From Winogradskyella undariae (GTDB lineage: Bacteria > Bacteroidota > Bacteroidia > Flavobacteriales > Flavobacteriaceae), in contig NZ_JABTEL010000017.1 of the NCBI RefSeq assembly GCF_013285155.1, positions 1-55,111 of the forward strand: a DNA stretch of 55,111 nucleotides, read 5' to 3'. The notes under the pieces were generated by a model, which was not told where the DNA came from, did no database searches, and saw nothing but the letters and a program-made list of their open reading frames with translations. The position numbers were made by a program, and so were the translations under genes. Below are positions 24,486-33,464 of this stretch, in pieces (position 1 is the stretch's first letter; every line of letters begins with the position of its first letter).

Positions 24486-26114
24486 TTACACTTGTAAAAC
24501 TCCCATATTAAAAGGTTTTTCAATAGGAGCGTGGTTAGCGGCTTCAATTCCCATAGAAATCCATGTTCTAGTATCTAATGGATCAATAACACCATCAGTC
24601 CAAATTCTAGAAGCGGCATAATAAGGTGATACTTGGTCATCGTATCTCGATTTTATTTTATTAAATAATTCATCTTCTTTCTCTTTAGTAATCTTTTCTC
24701 CTTTTTTCTTAAGGGAAGCGGTTTCAATTTGTAATAAAACTTTAGCAGCAGAATTACCACTCATTACAGCGAGTTCTGCACTAGGCCAAGCAGCAATCAA
24801 TCTTGGGTCATAAGCTTTTCCGCACATGGCGTAATTACCTGCACCATAACTGTTTCCTAATATAACAGTAAATTTTGGAACTACAGAATTACTTACTGCA
24901 TTTACCATTTTAGCACCATCTTTTATAATTCCAGAATGTTCAGATTTACTCCCTACCATAAACCCTGTAACATCTTGAAGAAAAACTAATGGAATTTTTT
25001 TCTGATTACAATTCGCTATAAATCGCGTGGCTTTATCAGCTGAATCGTTATAAATAACACCTCCAAATTGCATTTCACCTTGCTTATTTTTAACTAACTT
25101 TCTTTGATTAGCTATAATACCAACAGCCCAACCTTCAATTCTAGCGTAAGCTGTAATAATAGTTTTTCCGTAATCTTGTTTATATTCATCAAATTCAGAA
25201 TCATCAACCAAACGTTTTATGATCTCTTTCATGTCATATTGGTCAGCTCTACTTTTGGGAAGAATACCAAATATGTCATCAGGATTTTCTTTTGGTTTTT
25301 TAGATTCAGCTCTATTGTAACCCGCTTTGTCAAAATCTCCAATTTTATCAACGATAGACTTTATTTTATCTAACGCATCTTTATCATCTTTAGCTTTATA
25401 ATCCGTAACACCAGAAATTTCGCAATGTGTGGTCGCTCCACCTAAAGTTTCATTATCAATAGACTCTCCAATAGCCGCTTTAACGAGGTAACTTCCGGCT
25501 AAGAAAATACTAGCAGTTTTATCAACAATTATGGCTTCGTCACTCATTATTGGTAAATAAGCGCCTCCTGCAACACAACTTCCCATAATAGCAGCAATTT
25601 GTGTAATTCCCATACTGCTCATGACAGCGTTGTTTCTAAATATGCGTCCAAAATGCTCTTTATCAGGGAAAATTTCATCTTGCATAGGCAGAAAAACACC
25701 AGCGCTATCTACCAAATATATAATTGGTAGGCGGTTTTCAATAGCAATTTCTTGTGCGCGTAAATTCTTTTTTCCTGTAATAGGAAACCAAGCACCTGCT
25801 TTTACTGTAGCATCATTAGCAACTACTATACATTGCTTTCCTTTTATGTAACCCATTTTTACCACAACACCACCAGATGGACAACCACCGTATTGTTCAT
25901 ACATTCCTTCTCCTGCAAAAGCACCTATTTCTATAGATTTTGCATTAGTATCTAAAAGGTAGTTCACACGTTCGCGTGCAGTCATCTTACCTTTAGCCTT
26001 ATGCTTTTCAATACTTTTTTCGCCACCACCTAATTTTACTTTTACCAATCGTTTTTTTAAATCGGAAAGTAAAAGTTTATTATGATCTTCGTTTATGTTG
26101 AATTTAATGTCCAT
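24486..26114 (-). CDS. Acyl-CoA carboxylase carboxyltransferase subunit (methylcrotonyl-CoA type)
   Basis: A protein of 542 residues, the usual size for the beta subunit of biotin-dependent acyl-CoA carboxylases. Characteristic blocks are KGKMTARERVNYLLD, YGGCPSGGVVVKMGYIKGK, CIVVANDATVKAGAWFPIT, LVDSAGVFLPMQDEIFPDKEHFGRIF, IMGSCVAGGAYLPIMSDEA and, in the second half, PLVFLQDVTGFMVG and GAGNYAMCGKAYDPR. The F-P-D-x-E-H-F-G-R block points to methylcrotonyl-CoA carboxylase (leucine breakdown) rather than propionyl-CoA carboxylase. The biotin-bearing subunit is not next to it. Confidence 0.88.
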   Translation of the reverse strand: MDIKFNINEDHNKLLLSDLKKRLVKVKLGGGEKSIEKHKAKGKMTARERVNYLLDTNAKSIEIGAFAGEGMYEQYGGCPSGGVVVKMGYIKGKQCIVVANDATVKAGAWFPITGKKNLRAQEIAIENRLPIIYLVDSAGVFLPMQDEIFPDKEHFGRIFRNNAVMSSMGITQIAAIMGSCVAGGAYLPIMSDEAIIVDKTASIFLAGSYLVKAAIGESIDNETLGGATTHCEISGVTDYKAKDDKDALDKIKSIVDKIGDFDKAGYNRAESKKPKENPDDIFGILPKSRADQYDMKEIIKRLVDDSEFDEYKQDYGKTIITAYARIEGWAVGIIANQRKLVKNKQGEMQFGGVIYNDSADKATRFIANCNQKKIPLVFLQDVTGFMVGSKSEHSGIIKDGAKMVNAVSNSVVPKFTVILGNSYGAGNYAMCGKAYDPRLIAAWPSAELAVMSGNSAAKVLLQIETASLKKKGEKITKEKEDELFNKIKSRYDDQVSPYYAASRIWTDGVIDPLDTRTWISMGIEAANHAPIEKPFNMGVLQV

Positions 26115-26247
26115 TGAGCAAAATTGTTTTGCACGAATTTACAAAAAACGTTTTGATGTTTCGAAAGTGATTTTTAATACCTGAAAATTTATGATTTGGA
26201 ACACAAATAGTGGTTTTGTATTTTTAACATTAAATAAAATAAGTAAA

Positions 26248-26778
26248 ATGAAACATATTATAGTCTTTGCAGGAAGCAATAGTACGACTTCGATTAATAA
26301 ACAATTAGCAATTTACGCTTCTCAGCTCGTTGATGAAGTAAAGGTTTCTGTGCTCGATTTAAATGATTTTGAAATGCCCATATTTAGTACTGATAGAGAA
26401 GAAAAATCTGGTTTTCCAGAACAGGCTATAAACTTTGTTAATTACATTAAAAATGCAGACGGTATTATTGCGTCTTTAGCAGAACATAATGGTGCATATT
26501 CTACAGCATTTAAAAATGTGTTTGATTGGGCTTCTAGAGTTGAACAAAAAACCTTTTTAGATAAACCAATGTTGTTAATGGCTTCATCTCCTGGAGCAAG
26601 GGGAGGAGCTACTGTATTAGAAATGGCTTTAGAGCGTTTTCCTAGACATAGTGCTAATATTGTTTCTAAATTTTCTTTTCCTCTATTTTATGATAATTTT
26701 TCTGAAGGAAAGATTACAAATGAAAAGCTAAATAATGAACTATTAGAACAAATTAAAACGTTTAGTAATAGTCTTTAA
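26248..26778 (+). CDS. NADPH-dependent FMN reductase family protein
   Basis: A protein of 176 residues from the ATG at 26248; this start fits the family, which begins directly with the first beta strand (MKHIIVFAGSNSTTSINKQLA). GSNS..S is the FMN phosphate loop. ASLAEHNGAYSTAFKNVFDWASRVEQKTFLDKPMLLMASSPGARGG matches azobenzene/quinone or chromate reductase-type flavoproteins. It probably reduces FMN or quinones with NAD(P)H. It is divergent from the carboxyltransferase gene. Confidence 0.85.
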   Translation: MKHIIVFAGSNSTTSINKQLAIYASQLVDEVKVSVLDLNDFEMPIFSTDREEKSGFPEQAINFVNYIKNADGIIASLAEHNGAYSTAFKNVFDWASRVEQKTFLDKPMLLMASSPGARGGATVLEMALERFPRHSANIVSKFSFPLFYDNFSEGKITNEKLNNELLEQIKTFSNSL

Positions 26779-26977
26779 ATGATATGAATTTAATGCCTAA
26801 ATTATAAAAACAAAAATCAAGTTTATTATACTCATAAGATTGTTATATAGGCTATATCACTTATTTTTAGAGAGTGGATGAATTTAAAAACTTAGTAAAA
26901 GCATCATTCTTTTTAGGTTAATTTTGGTTTATTTCACGATATTTGTAAACTAACTAAATATTAAATAAGGATTGACT

Positions 26978-27160
26978 ATGGCAATGAATAAAAACACAGT
27001 ATTGGCTTGGGCTACATGGATAATGGTATTTGTAGGATGCGGATTGATTGCCTTAGGTGCATTTAGATACGATGATGTTGCAGGTTGGGGATTTGCAGCT
27101 GTTGGAGGAGGATTCTATTGTATAGCATGGGTTTTTAATGCTCTAAAAGGTCGTATGTAA
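26978..27160 (+). CDS. CAL67264 family small membrane protein
   Basis: A protein of 60 residues from the ATG at 26978 (MAMNKNTVLAWATWIMVFVGCGLIALGAF). Two hydrophobic helices, a short loop (RYDDVAGWG) and a C-terminal VFNALKGRM match what I recall of the CAL67264 family, found widely in flavobacteria next to the ABC-F gene ettA. Its function is unknown. It is a short single gene placed just upstream of ettA. Confidence 0.8.
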   Translation: MAMNKNTVLAWATWIMVFVGCGLIALGAFRYDDVAGWGFAAVGGGFYCIAWVFNALKGRM

Positions 27161-27213
27161 GCCGTATTGAATATTATAGTAATGTTTAACTTTACAAAAA
27201 ATTACAAAGAATT

Positions 27214-28905
27214 ATGAGTGATGATAAAAAAGTGATTTTCGCTATGTCTGGTCTAACTAAGACTTTTCCTGGAGCGAATACACCTGTTTTAAAAAATATA
27301 TACTTAAGCTTCTTTTATGGTGCCAAAATTGGTATTCTAGGACTTAATGGATCTGGTAAATCTACATTATTAAAAATTATTGCTGGAGTAGATAAAAATT
27401 ATCAAGGTGATGTGGTTTTTCAACCTGGTTACTCTGTTGGGTACTTAGAACAAGAACCTAAATTAGATGATGATAAAACTGTAATGGAAATTGTTAGAGA
27501 AGGTGCAGCTGAAACCGTTGCAATTCTTGATGAATATAATAGTATTAATGATCAGTTTGGTTTAGAGGAGGTTTATAGCAATCCAGATAAAATGGAAAAG
27601 CTTATGAATCGTCAAGCGGAACTTCAAGATCAAATTGACGCATCTAATGCTTGGGAATTAGATACCAAATTAGAAATCGCTATGGATGCTTTAAGAACTC
27701 CAGATGGTGATAAGAAAATTGGTGTGCTTTCAGGTGGTGAGCGTCGTCGTGTTGCTTTATGTCGCTTATTACTACAAGAACCAGATGTTTTATTATTAGA
27801 TGAACCTACTAACCACTTGGATGCAGAATCTGTACATTGGTTAGAGCATCATTTAGCACAATATAAAGGAACCGTAATCGCTGTAACACACGATAGATAT
27901 TTCTTAGATAATGTTGCTGGTTGGATTTTAGAGTTAGATAGAGGTGAAGGGATTCCTTGGAAAGGAAACTATTCTTCTTGGTTAGATCAAAAATCTACAC
28001 GTATGGCTCAAGAAAGTAAAACCGCTTCTAAGCGTCAAAAAACATTAGAACGCGAGCTAGACTGGGTACGTCAAGGAGCAAAAGGACGTCAAACAAAACA
28101 AAAAGCACGTTTAAAGAATTATGATAAGTTAATGAGTCAAGATCAAAAACAACTTGATGAAAAACTTGAAATCTATATTCCAAATGGTCCACGTTTAGGA
28201 ACAAATGTTATTGAAGCTGTTGGTGTTGCTAAGGGTTATGAAGATAAATTGTTGTACGATGATTTAAAATTTAATCTTCCTCAAGCAGGTATTGTAGGTG
28301 TTATTGGTCCCAATGGTGCTGGTAAAACTACAATCTTCAGAATGATAATGGGTGAGGAAACTCCTGATAAAGGTGAATTCAAAGTAGGTGAAACCGCTAA
28401 GATTGCTTACGTTGATCAGAAGCATTCTAATATAGATCCTGAAAAAACAATTTGGCAAAACTTTAGTGATGAGCAAGAGTTGGTAATGATGGGCGGAAAA
28501 GAAGTAAATTCTCGTGCTTATTTAAGTCGATTTAATTTCTCAGGAGGTGAGCAAAATAAGAAAGTTAAATTGCTTTCTGGTGGAGAACGTAACCGTTTAC
28601 ATCTTGCTATGACGCTTAAAGAAGAAGGTAATGTGTTACTTTTAGATGAGCCAACTAACGACCTGGATGTAAACACATTAAGAGCGTTGGAAGAAGGGCT
28701 TGAAAACTTTGCTGGTTGTGCTGTAGTAATTAGTCATGATAGATGGTTTTTAGATAGAATATGTACACATATTTTAGCGTTTGAAGGAGATTCTCAAGTC
28801 TATTTCTTTGAAGGTGGATTTAGTGAATATGAAGAAAATAAGAAGAAACGTTTAGGTGGAGATTTAATGCCAAAACGAATTAAGTATAAAAAATTAGTGA
28901 GATAA
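27214..28905 (+). CDS. ettA: Energy-dependent translational throttle protein EttA (ABC-F)
   Basis: A protein of 563 residues with two ABC modules and no membrane segment. First module: GLNGSGKST, signature LSGGERRRVALCRLL, Walker B LLLDEPTNHLD. Second: GPNGAGKTT, LSGGERNRLHLAMTL, LLLDEPTNDLD. The interdomain linker is rich in Lys/Arg (RELDWVRQGAKGRQTKQKARL), the P-site tRNA interaction motif, and the C-terminal KRIKYKKLVR is typical of EttA. It binds the ribosomal E site and gates elongation by the ATP/ADP ratio. A perfect bidirectional hairpin follows. Confidence 0.95.
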   Translation: MSDDKKVIFAMSGLTKTFPGANTPVLKNIYLSFFYGAKIGILGLNGSGKSTLLKIIAGVDKNYQGDVVFQPGYSVGYLEQEPKLDDDKTVMEIVREGAAETVAILDEYNSINDQFGLEEVYSNPDKMEKLMNRQAELQDQIDASNAWELDTKLEIAMDALRTPDGDKKIGVLSGGERRRVALCRLLLQEPDVLLLDEPTNHLDAESVHWLEHHLAQYKGTVIAVTHDRYFLDNVAGWILELDRGEGIPWKGNYSSWLDQKSTRMAQESKTASKRQKTLERELDWVRQGAKGRQTKQKARLKNYDKLMSQDQKQLDEKLEIYIPNGPRLGTNVIEAVGVAKGYEDKLLYDDLKFNLPQAGIVGVIGPNGAGKTTIFRMIMGEETPDKGEFKVGETAKIAYVDQKHSNIDPEKTIWQNFSDEQELVMMGGKEVNSRAYLSRFNFSGGEQNKKVKLLSGGERNRLHLAMTLKEEGNVLLLDEPTNDLDVNTLRALEEGLENFAGCAVVISHDRWFLDRICTHILAFEGDSQVYFFEGGFSEYEENKKKRLGGDLMPKRIKYKKLVR

Positions 28906-28920
28906 TATTTTCAACTTATT

Positions 28921-28965
28921 ATAGAAACAAAAAAGTCAGCAATTTGCTGACTTTTTTGTTTCTAT
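28921..28965. terminator. Bidirectional terminator with a 22-bp perfect inverted repeat
   Basis: Arms 28921-28942 and 28944-28965 are exact reverse complements around a single T. A run of six A before GTCAGC and six T after GCTGAC give a terminator in both directions. It overlaps the stop codon of the small minus-strand gene at 28962. Confidence 0.9.
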
Positions 28966-29144
28966 AAATTTTCTTTCTTGTTTTCTAAACGTTTTATTTT
29001 AGCTTTTAATTTTCGAGATTTAAGATAAAGCAATAACCATAAAATAAGTATTGTTATTAAACCTATTGATAATACGCTAATCATCTTATCTGAATAAGAG
29101 GAATTAGATATAGTTCTCGTTCTAAGTATAAAATTTAATACCAT
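28962..29144 (-). CDS. Small membrane protein, 60 residues (hypothetical)
   Basis: One transmembrane segment (about residues 22-42: ISVLSIGLITILILWLLLYL) is followed by a basic tail (KSRKLKAKIKRLENKKENL) that would stay cytoplasmic. No family is recognised. It starts 15 bp after the next small membrane gene on the same strand, and its layout is similar, so the two may be an operon. Its stop lies inside the terminator hairpin. Confidence 0.5.
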   Translation of the reverse strand: MVLNFILRTRTISNSSYSDKMISVLSIGLITILILWLLLYLKSRKLKAKIKRLENKKENL

Positions 29145-29159
29145 AATTAATTGATGAGT

Positions 29160-29384
29160 TTAGTTATCTCCGTAAAGGTGGCCTCCTGTAAAATCCTTAT
29201 AAGTTTCATCAATATCTTTAAAGGCATTCGATTCCATTAATTTTTTATTCTCAATCTTAAGTTTATGCATTTTTATAATTGCTACAAGTATAAAAACTAA
29301 AAATATAGAGGCAACGATGATTAAGATCATAGTCAGTTCTGATGTCGTCACAACTAAAGGCTTGATGAGTGAAATATTAAGCAT
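29160..29384 (-). CDS. Small membrane protein, 74 residues (hypothetical)
   Basis: One transmembrane helix (about 18-40: ELTMILIIVASIFLVFILVAII), then a basic stretch (KMHKLKIENKKL) and a short acidic C-terminus (DIDETYKDFTGGHLYGDN). No family is recognised. It is upstream of the 60-residue membrane gene and shares its helix-then-basic-coil design. Confidence 0.55.
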   Translation of the reverse strand: MLNISLIKPLVVTTSELTMILIIVASIFLVFILVAIIKMHKLKIENKKLMESNAFKDIDETYKDFTGGHLYGDN

Positions 29385-29586
29385 CGAATTCGTATTTAGA
29401 TATTGGGGTCTATATTATACTGCTAATATAAATAAAAACTGAATGTTAAGTGCTTAATATTAAATTATTTGGAGGAAAATAGGTGAAATTACACCGATTA
29501 ACCAACTGTTTAATCCGATAAAACACACTGTTTTTAAGCTAAATTCAACGTTTTTGTAAACTTATTAACAAATTTATTTTTTTTTG

Positions 29587-30372
29587 TTAATACCAATCTA
29601 AAAAGATAACTTCTATAGATTTATCACCTTCATTTACCAAAGCTTTAAATTTATTAATATCACTTAAGCCTTCGGTTCCTCTATAATGATAAGGATATAC
29701 TTTTTTTGGTTTAAAGTCTAACACAGCACTTGCTGCACTTTCTACAGGCATTGTATATGGTAAATTCATACAAACAAAAGCAATATCAATATTTTTTAGA
29801 TTTCGCATTTCTGGGATGTCTTCTGTATCACCAGAAATATAGATACGTTCATCATTTACAGTTAATAAATAGCCATTTCCTCTACCTTTAGTGTGAAATT
29901 TTAAAGCTTCTTCTCTCAGGTTATACATGGGGATAGCTTTAATATTTATCCCTTCTATATTGAAAGAGTCATCATTTTTTAAGGTTATAATTTTAGAAGC
30001 AATACTATTTGATAATTTTTCTACAACTGCAGCTGGTGCAATAAGTGTTGCTTTAGACATGTCTATTCCTTCTAAAGTTTCAAGGTTTAAATGATCACCA
30101 TGAATATCTGTTACCAATACTAAAGTAGGTGTTTTTTGTCCTTCAAAAGCTTCCGATCCACCAGTTGGGTCAACATAGATCGTTTCATTTTCTGTCTCTA
30201 AAACCATTGTTGCATGAGAGATAGGGATGATTTTTAACGAAGATTTGGTTGGTGTTGGTTTTACATTTGTTTCTGTTATAGTGGTAGTTGTAATTTCTTT
30301 TTTAGTATCATTTTTACAATTAAAAGTAGTTGTGATAATAACGAGTAATAAGATGTGTGTCAGTGTTTTCAT
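29587..30372 (-). CDS. MBL-fold metallo-hydrolase lipoprotein (UlaG-like)
   Basis: A protein of 261 residues. The N-terminus MKTLTHILLLVIITTTFNC is a lipoprotein signal with Cys19, so the protein is probably anchored to an envelope membrane. The metal site HGDH (H91, D93, H94) follows strand TLVLVTDI. Later ligands appear in ISGDTEDIPEM and in YPYHYRG. This is the pattern of UlaG-like beta-lactamase-fold hydrolases, which act on phosphoesters or lactones. The substrate is unknown. A Thr-rich linker follows the lipid anchor. Confidence 0.85.
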   Translation of the reverse strand: MKTLTHILLLVIITTTFNCKNDTKKEITTTTITETNVKPTPTKSSLKIIPISHATMVLETENETIYVDPTGGSEAFEGQKTPTLVLVTDIHGDHLNLETLEGIDMSKATLIAPAAVVEKLSNSIASKIITLKNDDSFNIEGINIKAIPMYNLREEALKFHTKGRGNGYLLTVNDERIYISGDTEDIPEMRNLKNIDIAFVCMNLPYTMPVESAASAVLDFKPKKVYPYHYRGTEGLSDINKFKALVNEGDKSIEVIFLDWY

Positions 30373-30536
30373 GTTATTTTTGGTTTTTATAAAGATATTG
30401 ATTCTGCATTAAAAACGATCAGAGTGTAACATTTTTATAACATTAACTACATATAATTAGTAAGTAAAGTTTTTATAATCATAAAATTTACCGAAATTGT
30501 TAACCTAAAACTATTCAACCTTAAAACTACCAAAAT

Positions 30537-31883
30537 ATGTCTGATGATTTTGATTTATTAGAAACCAACTCACAAGAAAAAACTGAGAAAGTCGATGTTA
30601 ACTGGGGAAAAGCCATAGACCAAATGAAGTCTAAGCTTGCTCAGGAAGATGATCCCGAAAGTCGTCAGAAAATACTTAATGCAACGTTAGATAATGTTGT
30701 AGATATGGCAGAAAAAGACCGTTCTACCTTATTAGATGCTATTAAAGACTTAACAGATTATCAAGATGAAGTGGGAATTATGTTCGAAGGTTTTTCGGCA
30801 TTAAATGCTTCAGAGCAAAAGGTGATAGACGATGCTATTAAACGTTTAGAGCGTGCTAAAGTAGAACTTGAAGATGCTAATAATAAACCAGATACCTGGT
30901 GGAATAATCTTTGGGGAAGAAAAAGTAAAATTAGTGATGCAGAAGCAGAACTTAAAAATGCACAAAAAACACGTGATGCAGCAGATAATGAAGCAAAAGC
31001 AATGTTTCAACAGCGTATTGAAACTGCAGATATTCAGACTTTATTAAATGAATTATCATTTAAAAGTCAGGCTGCTATCAAACGTTTAAAAGATAGAGAA
31101 GTAGAAATTAAAGAAGTTGAAGAAAGTCTTAAAACAGCTATTGTAGACGCTTCTAATAATCACACAAAAGCACTTCAAAAGAAAAAAGAAGTAGAGGATA
31201 AGCTGGAAACGGAATATGCTTTATTAAAACAAGCACGTCAGGCTTTAGAAGAAGTATCGGATAAGCAATCTACAGAATACTCAGCAGCACTTAGTAAAGT
31301 GACTACTTTAGAGCAAAAAGTAGAGGAGTTAGAAGGGCTTAAAAATGCTTACACTACGCTTGCAGCTTCAAAAGATAGTTTTGTACACAAGCATAATTTA
31401 ACGATTAAAGTATTAACGTCGTTACGTAGTAATTTACAAACACATCGCGCAAAATTAAAGAGTGATACAGACGAGCGTCTTAAGTATTATGATGGTTATG
31501 TTGTGGCTTTAAAAGCTCGTACAGATCAAGAATTTGCAGCAATACTAGAACATTTAGGTGTAAAAACAGATGAGCATATTGGAGAAACGTTAGCAGCAAT
31601 GCATACCGCAAGTGCTCGTGCACGTCAAGAAATGATGGACAATATTCCTGTTCACGAAAAAGTTATGCAAGGTGTTTACGGAAGTTATGCTGAAGCGTTA
31701 CAAGAAATTAGAGAGAAGGATAAATCTATTCAGAAGAATTTTGCAGAGCGTTACGGAATCGATATGAAAGAAATTTTTGAAGATTACTACGCAGCAGATG
31801 CAAATGCTCCTTCAGGAGATACAGCAGGAAAACCAGCGAGTGCACCAAAACCAGCATCTACTGAAGATGATTTGTTAGGGTAA
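30537..31883 (+). CDS. Long coiled-coil protein, first gene of the AAA+ cluster
   Basis: A protein of 448 residues, almost entirely helical. Coiled-coil regions run from about 95 to 300 (heptads rich in Glu, Lys, Leu, Ala) with a Trp-rich break at DTWWNNLWGRKSKIS (about 120-134). There is no signal peptide or membrane segment. The C-terminal tail (about 425-448) is a low-complexity Ala/Pro/Ser linker ending EDDLLG, and the N-terminus DDFDLLE has a similar acidic-hydrophobic motif, possibly a docking peptide. I do not recognise a family. The co-directional AAA+ gene suggests it is a partner or substrate of that ATPase. Confidence 0.75.
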   Translation: MSDDFDLLETNSQEKTEKVDVNWGKAIDQMKSKLAQEDDPESRQKILNATLDNVVDMAEKDRSTLLDAIKDLTDYQDEVGIMFEGFSALNASEQKVIDDAIKRLERAKVELEDANNKPDTWWNNLWGRKSKISDAEAELKNAQKTRDAADNEAKAMFQQRIETADIQTLLNELSFKSQAAIKRLKDREVEIKEVEESLKTAIVDASNNHTKALQKKKEVEDKLETEYALLKQARQALEEVSDKQSTEYSAALSKVTTLEQKVEELEGLKNAYTTLAASKDSFVHKHNLTIKVLTSLRSNLQTHRAKLKSDTDERLKYYDGYVVALKARTDQEFAAILEHLGVKTDEHIGETLAAMHTASARARQEMMDNIPVHEKVMQGVYGSYAEALQEIREKDKSIQKNFAERYGIDMKEIFEDYYAADANAPSGDTAGKPASAPKPASTEDDLLG

Positions 31884-31950
31884 AATAGTTGTTAGTTGTT
31901 GGTTGATGGTACTTCATGTTCTACAAACCAACAACAACCAACCAATTGAT
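31884..31950. repeat. Imperfect palindrome between the first two cluster genes
   Basis: The left arm, around TTAGTTGTTGGTTG (31891-31904), pairs imperfectly with CCAACAACAACCAACC (31928-31943). The repeat fills most of the 72-bp gap. It resembles in style the inverted repeats that flank the two S23-type genes but contains no gene. Confidence 0.5.
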
Positions 31951-31955
31951 ATAAA

Positions 31956-33017
31956 ATGATCGCTACACCTTTAGATTCCGCCATATTAGATTCCAAAGAG
32001 CAATACGTGTTCTATCATAAAATGATAGATTTCTCACTCAAGGAACTCATTGTCGCAGTACAAGAAAAACAAATATTAAATCAGCAAGAATTACTCTTAT
32101 TTAAGCAATACAGTGATTTATTATTGTATTCAATAGAAGCCATGCGTGTAAAATACATGTATGATGATGAGGAAAATATGAAGGTTGATTTAACAGATTC
32201 TAGTTTTCCAAATTATTTAGAATTCCGTTATCTCTTTAACGATTTAGCTTTACGAGAAGATTACTTAGAAAAACTCACAGGAATTGAAACACTAAAAGAT
32301 GAATTCTTAGATACGTTAATGCGAAAAAAAGAGCCAATTCCAAAACGAAAACTCTTTCAAGCAGCATCTATAGTCTATTATTCTTCAGCTAAAAAGGAAT
32401 ATATTTTTAACCGTTTTGTACAAGGTAAAATTATACCAGCACCAGAAGGTTCTGTAGCAGAACATTTAGTAAGTTGGAGTTTTTATGATGTATCCCACAA
32501 CCGACCATTTGTTTGCTATATGTATTTTAATTATGATGGTAAAAATGTAGAAAGTTATAAAGATGAAATCTATGAAACGCTAAAAAATGTTGCGGATAGA
32601 GAAATGGCTTTCGATACCATGGCTTACGGAATTGATAAACGTTTACCAAAAGTATTTCCGAAACTTATAAAACGTGTCGATTTAGGCCCAATTCACAATG
32701 TATTTGCAAAGGACGAAAATAAATTAACGCATGCCATTTTACAGAGTATAGCAAATAAAGAGATTCCGTTAGAATCTTATGCTATATCTCTTAAAATAGA
32801 TGAATTAAAATCGAGTAGCGAATTTAAAGAAGGTAGCTTTTTTAGTAAACAAACCTTTCAACGCTGGGATGCTATGTATAGGCAGCGTTATATTTTTGCA
32901 CCACATCGTATCATTCAAATGCTATATAATAAAACACCTGAAATTATGAATAAGTTGGCGATGTCACCAGTTCAAGTAAGCAGTATCCAGTCTTCAGTTG
33001 TTAGTAATGAAAAGTAA
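31956..33017 (+). CDS. Hypothetical helical protein, second gene of the AAA+ cluster
   Basis: A protein of 353 residues, soluble, no signal peptide. Predicted mostly helical, with aromatic-rich stretches (FVCYMYFNYDGKNVESYKDEIYETL, WDAMYRQRYIFAPHRIIQMLYNKTPEI). I do not recognise a family. The last dozen residues (VSSIQSSVVSNEK) are encoded by the left inverted repeat of the following S23-type unit, so the natural C-terminus may have been replaced when that unit arrived. Gene order suggests a role together with the AAA+ ATPase. Confidence 0.7.
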   Translation: MIATPLDSAILDSKEQYVFYHKMIDFSLKELIVAVQEKQILNQQELLLFKQYSDLLLYSIEAMRVKYMYDDEENMKVDLTDSSFPNYLEFRYLFNDLALREDYLEKLTGIETLKDEFLDTLMRKKEPIPKRKLFQAASIVYYSSAKKEYIFNRFVQGKIIPAPEGSVAEHLVSWSFYDVSHNRPFVCYMYFNYDGKNVESYKDEIYETLKNVADREMAFDTMAYGIDKRLPKVFPKLIKRVDLGPIHNVFAKDENKLTHAILQSIANKEIPLESYAISLKIDELKSSSEFKEGSFFSKQTFQRWDAMYRQRYIFAPHRIIQMLYNKTPEIMNKLAMSPVQVSSIQSSVVSNEK

Positions 33018-33442
33018 AAAAGAATATGTCATTTAAAACATTATTGGCTTATCAAAAAGGATTCGAATTAGCAATGGAAATATTCCAATTGACTAAAGAT
33101 TTTCCTAAGTCTGAAATGTTTGGTTTAACATCACAAATGATTAGGTCAAGTAGATCTGTATGTTCAAATATTGCTGAAGGTTATCGAAAACGGCAATATG
33201 AAAAGCATTTTAAAAGTAAATTATCGGATGCAGATAGTGAAAATTCTGAAACACAATTATGGTTAGATTTTGCTTTAGCATGTGGATATATAACAGAAAT
33301 TAAGAAACAAGAATTACAATATAAAAGCGAAGAAATAGGAAAACTTATCAATTATATGATCAAGAACCCTAATAAATTCGGATTATAAAATATAAATAAG
33401 TCCGAGATAAGCCTCAACAGTAAGCGCTGAAGACTGCATACT
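32982..33442. mobile_element. Putative S23 (four-helix-bundle) unit with inverted ends, copy 1
   Basis: The left end 32982-32997 (AGTATCCAGTCTTCAG) and right end 33427-33442 (CTGAAGACTGCATACT) are inverted with 15 of 16 matches, and enclose only the four-helix-bundle gene. A further CTGAAGACT copy lies at 33448-33456 (as ACTGAAGACT). The left end lies inside the coding end of the upstream gene. The mobile nature is inferred by comparison with a similar unit at 41212-41639. Confidence 0.5.
33026..33388 (+). CDS. Four-helix-bundle protein (S23/IVS family), copy 1
   Basis: A protein of 120 residues with the S23 family pattern: FKTLLAYQKGFELAMEIFQLTKDFPKSEMFGLTSQMIRSSRSVCSNIAEGYRKR, and then the last helices ending GKLINYMIKNPNKF. 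Family members occur within 23S rRNA intervening sequences and, as Avd, in diversity-generating retroelements, where they bind nucleic acid. Here the gene lies between two cluster genes unrelated to that theme and is enclosed by inverted repeats. Its function is unknown; the likeness to the second copy at 41261 is only at family level. Confidence 0.85.
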   Translation: MSFKTLLAYQKGFELAMEIFQLTKDFPKSEMFGLTSQMIRSSRSVCSNIAEGYRKRQYEKHFKSKLSDADSENSETQLWLDFALACGYITEIKKQELQYKSEEIGKLINYMIKNPNKFGL

Positions 33443-33464
33443 AAGGACTGAAGACTATAAAAAA

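Noticed and set aside
25104..25851. Plus-strand open frames opposite the carboxyltransferase gene
   Set aside because: Antisense shadows; the minus-strand gene has all family motifs.
30537..31883. TelA-type toxic anion resistance protein
   Set aside because: The coiled-coil protein has a similar length and helical nature, but I could not match the conserved TelA segments.
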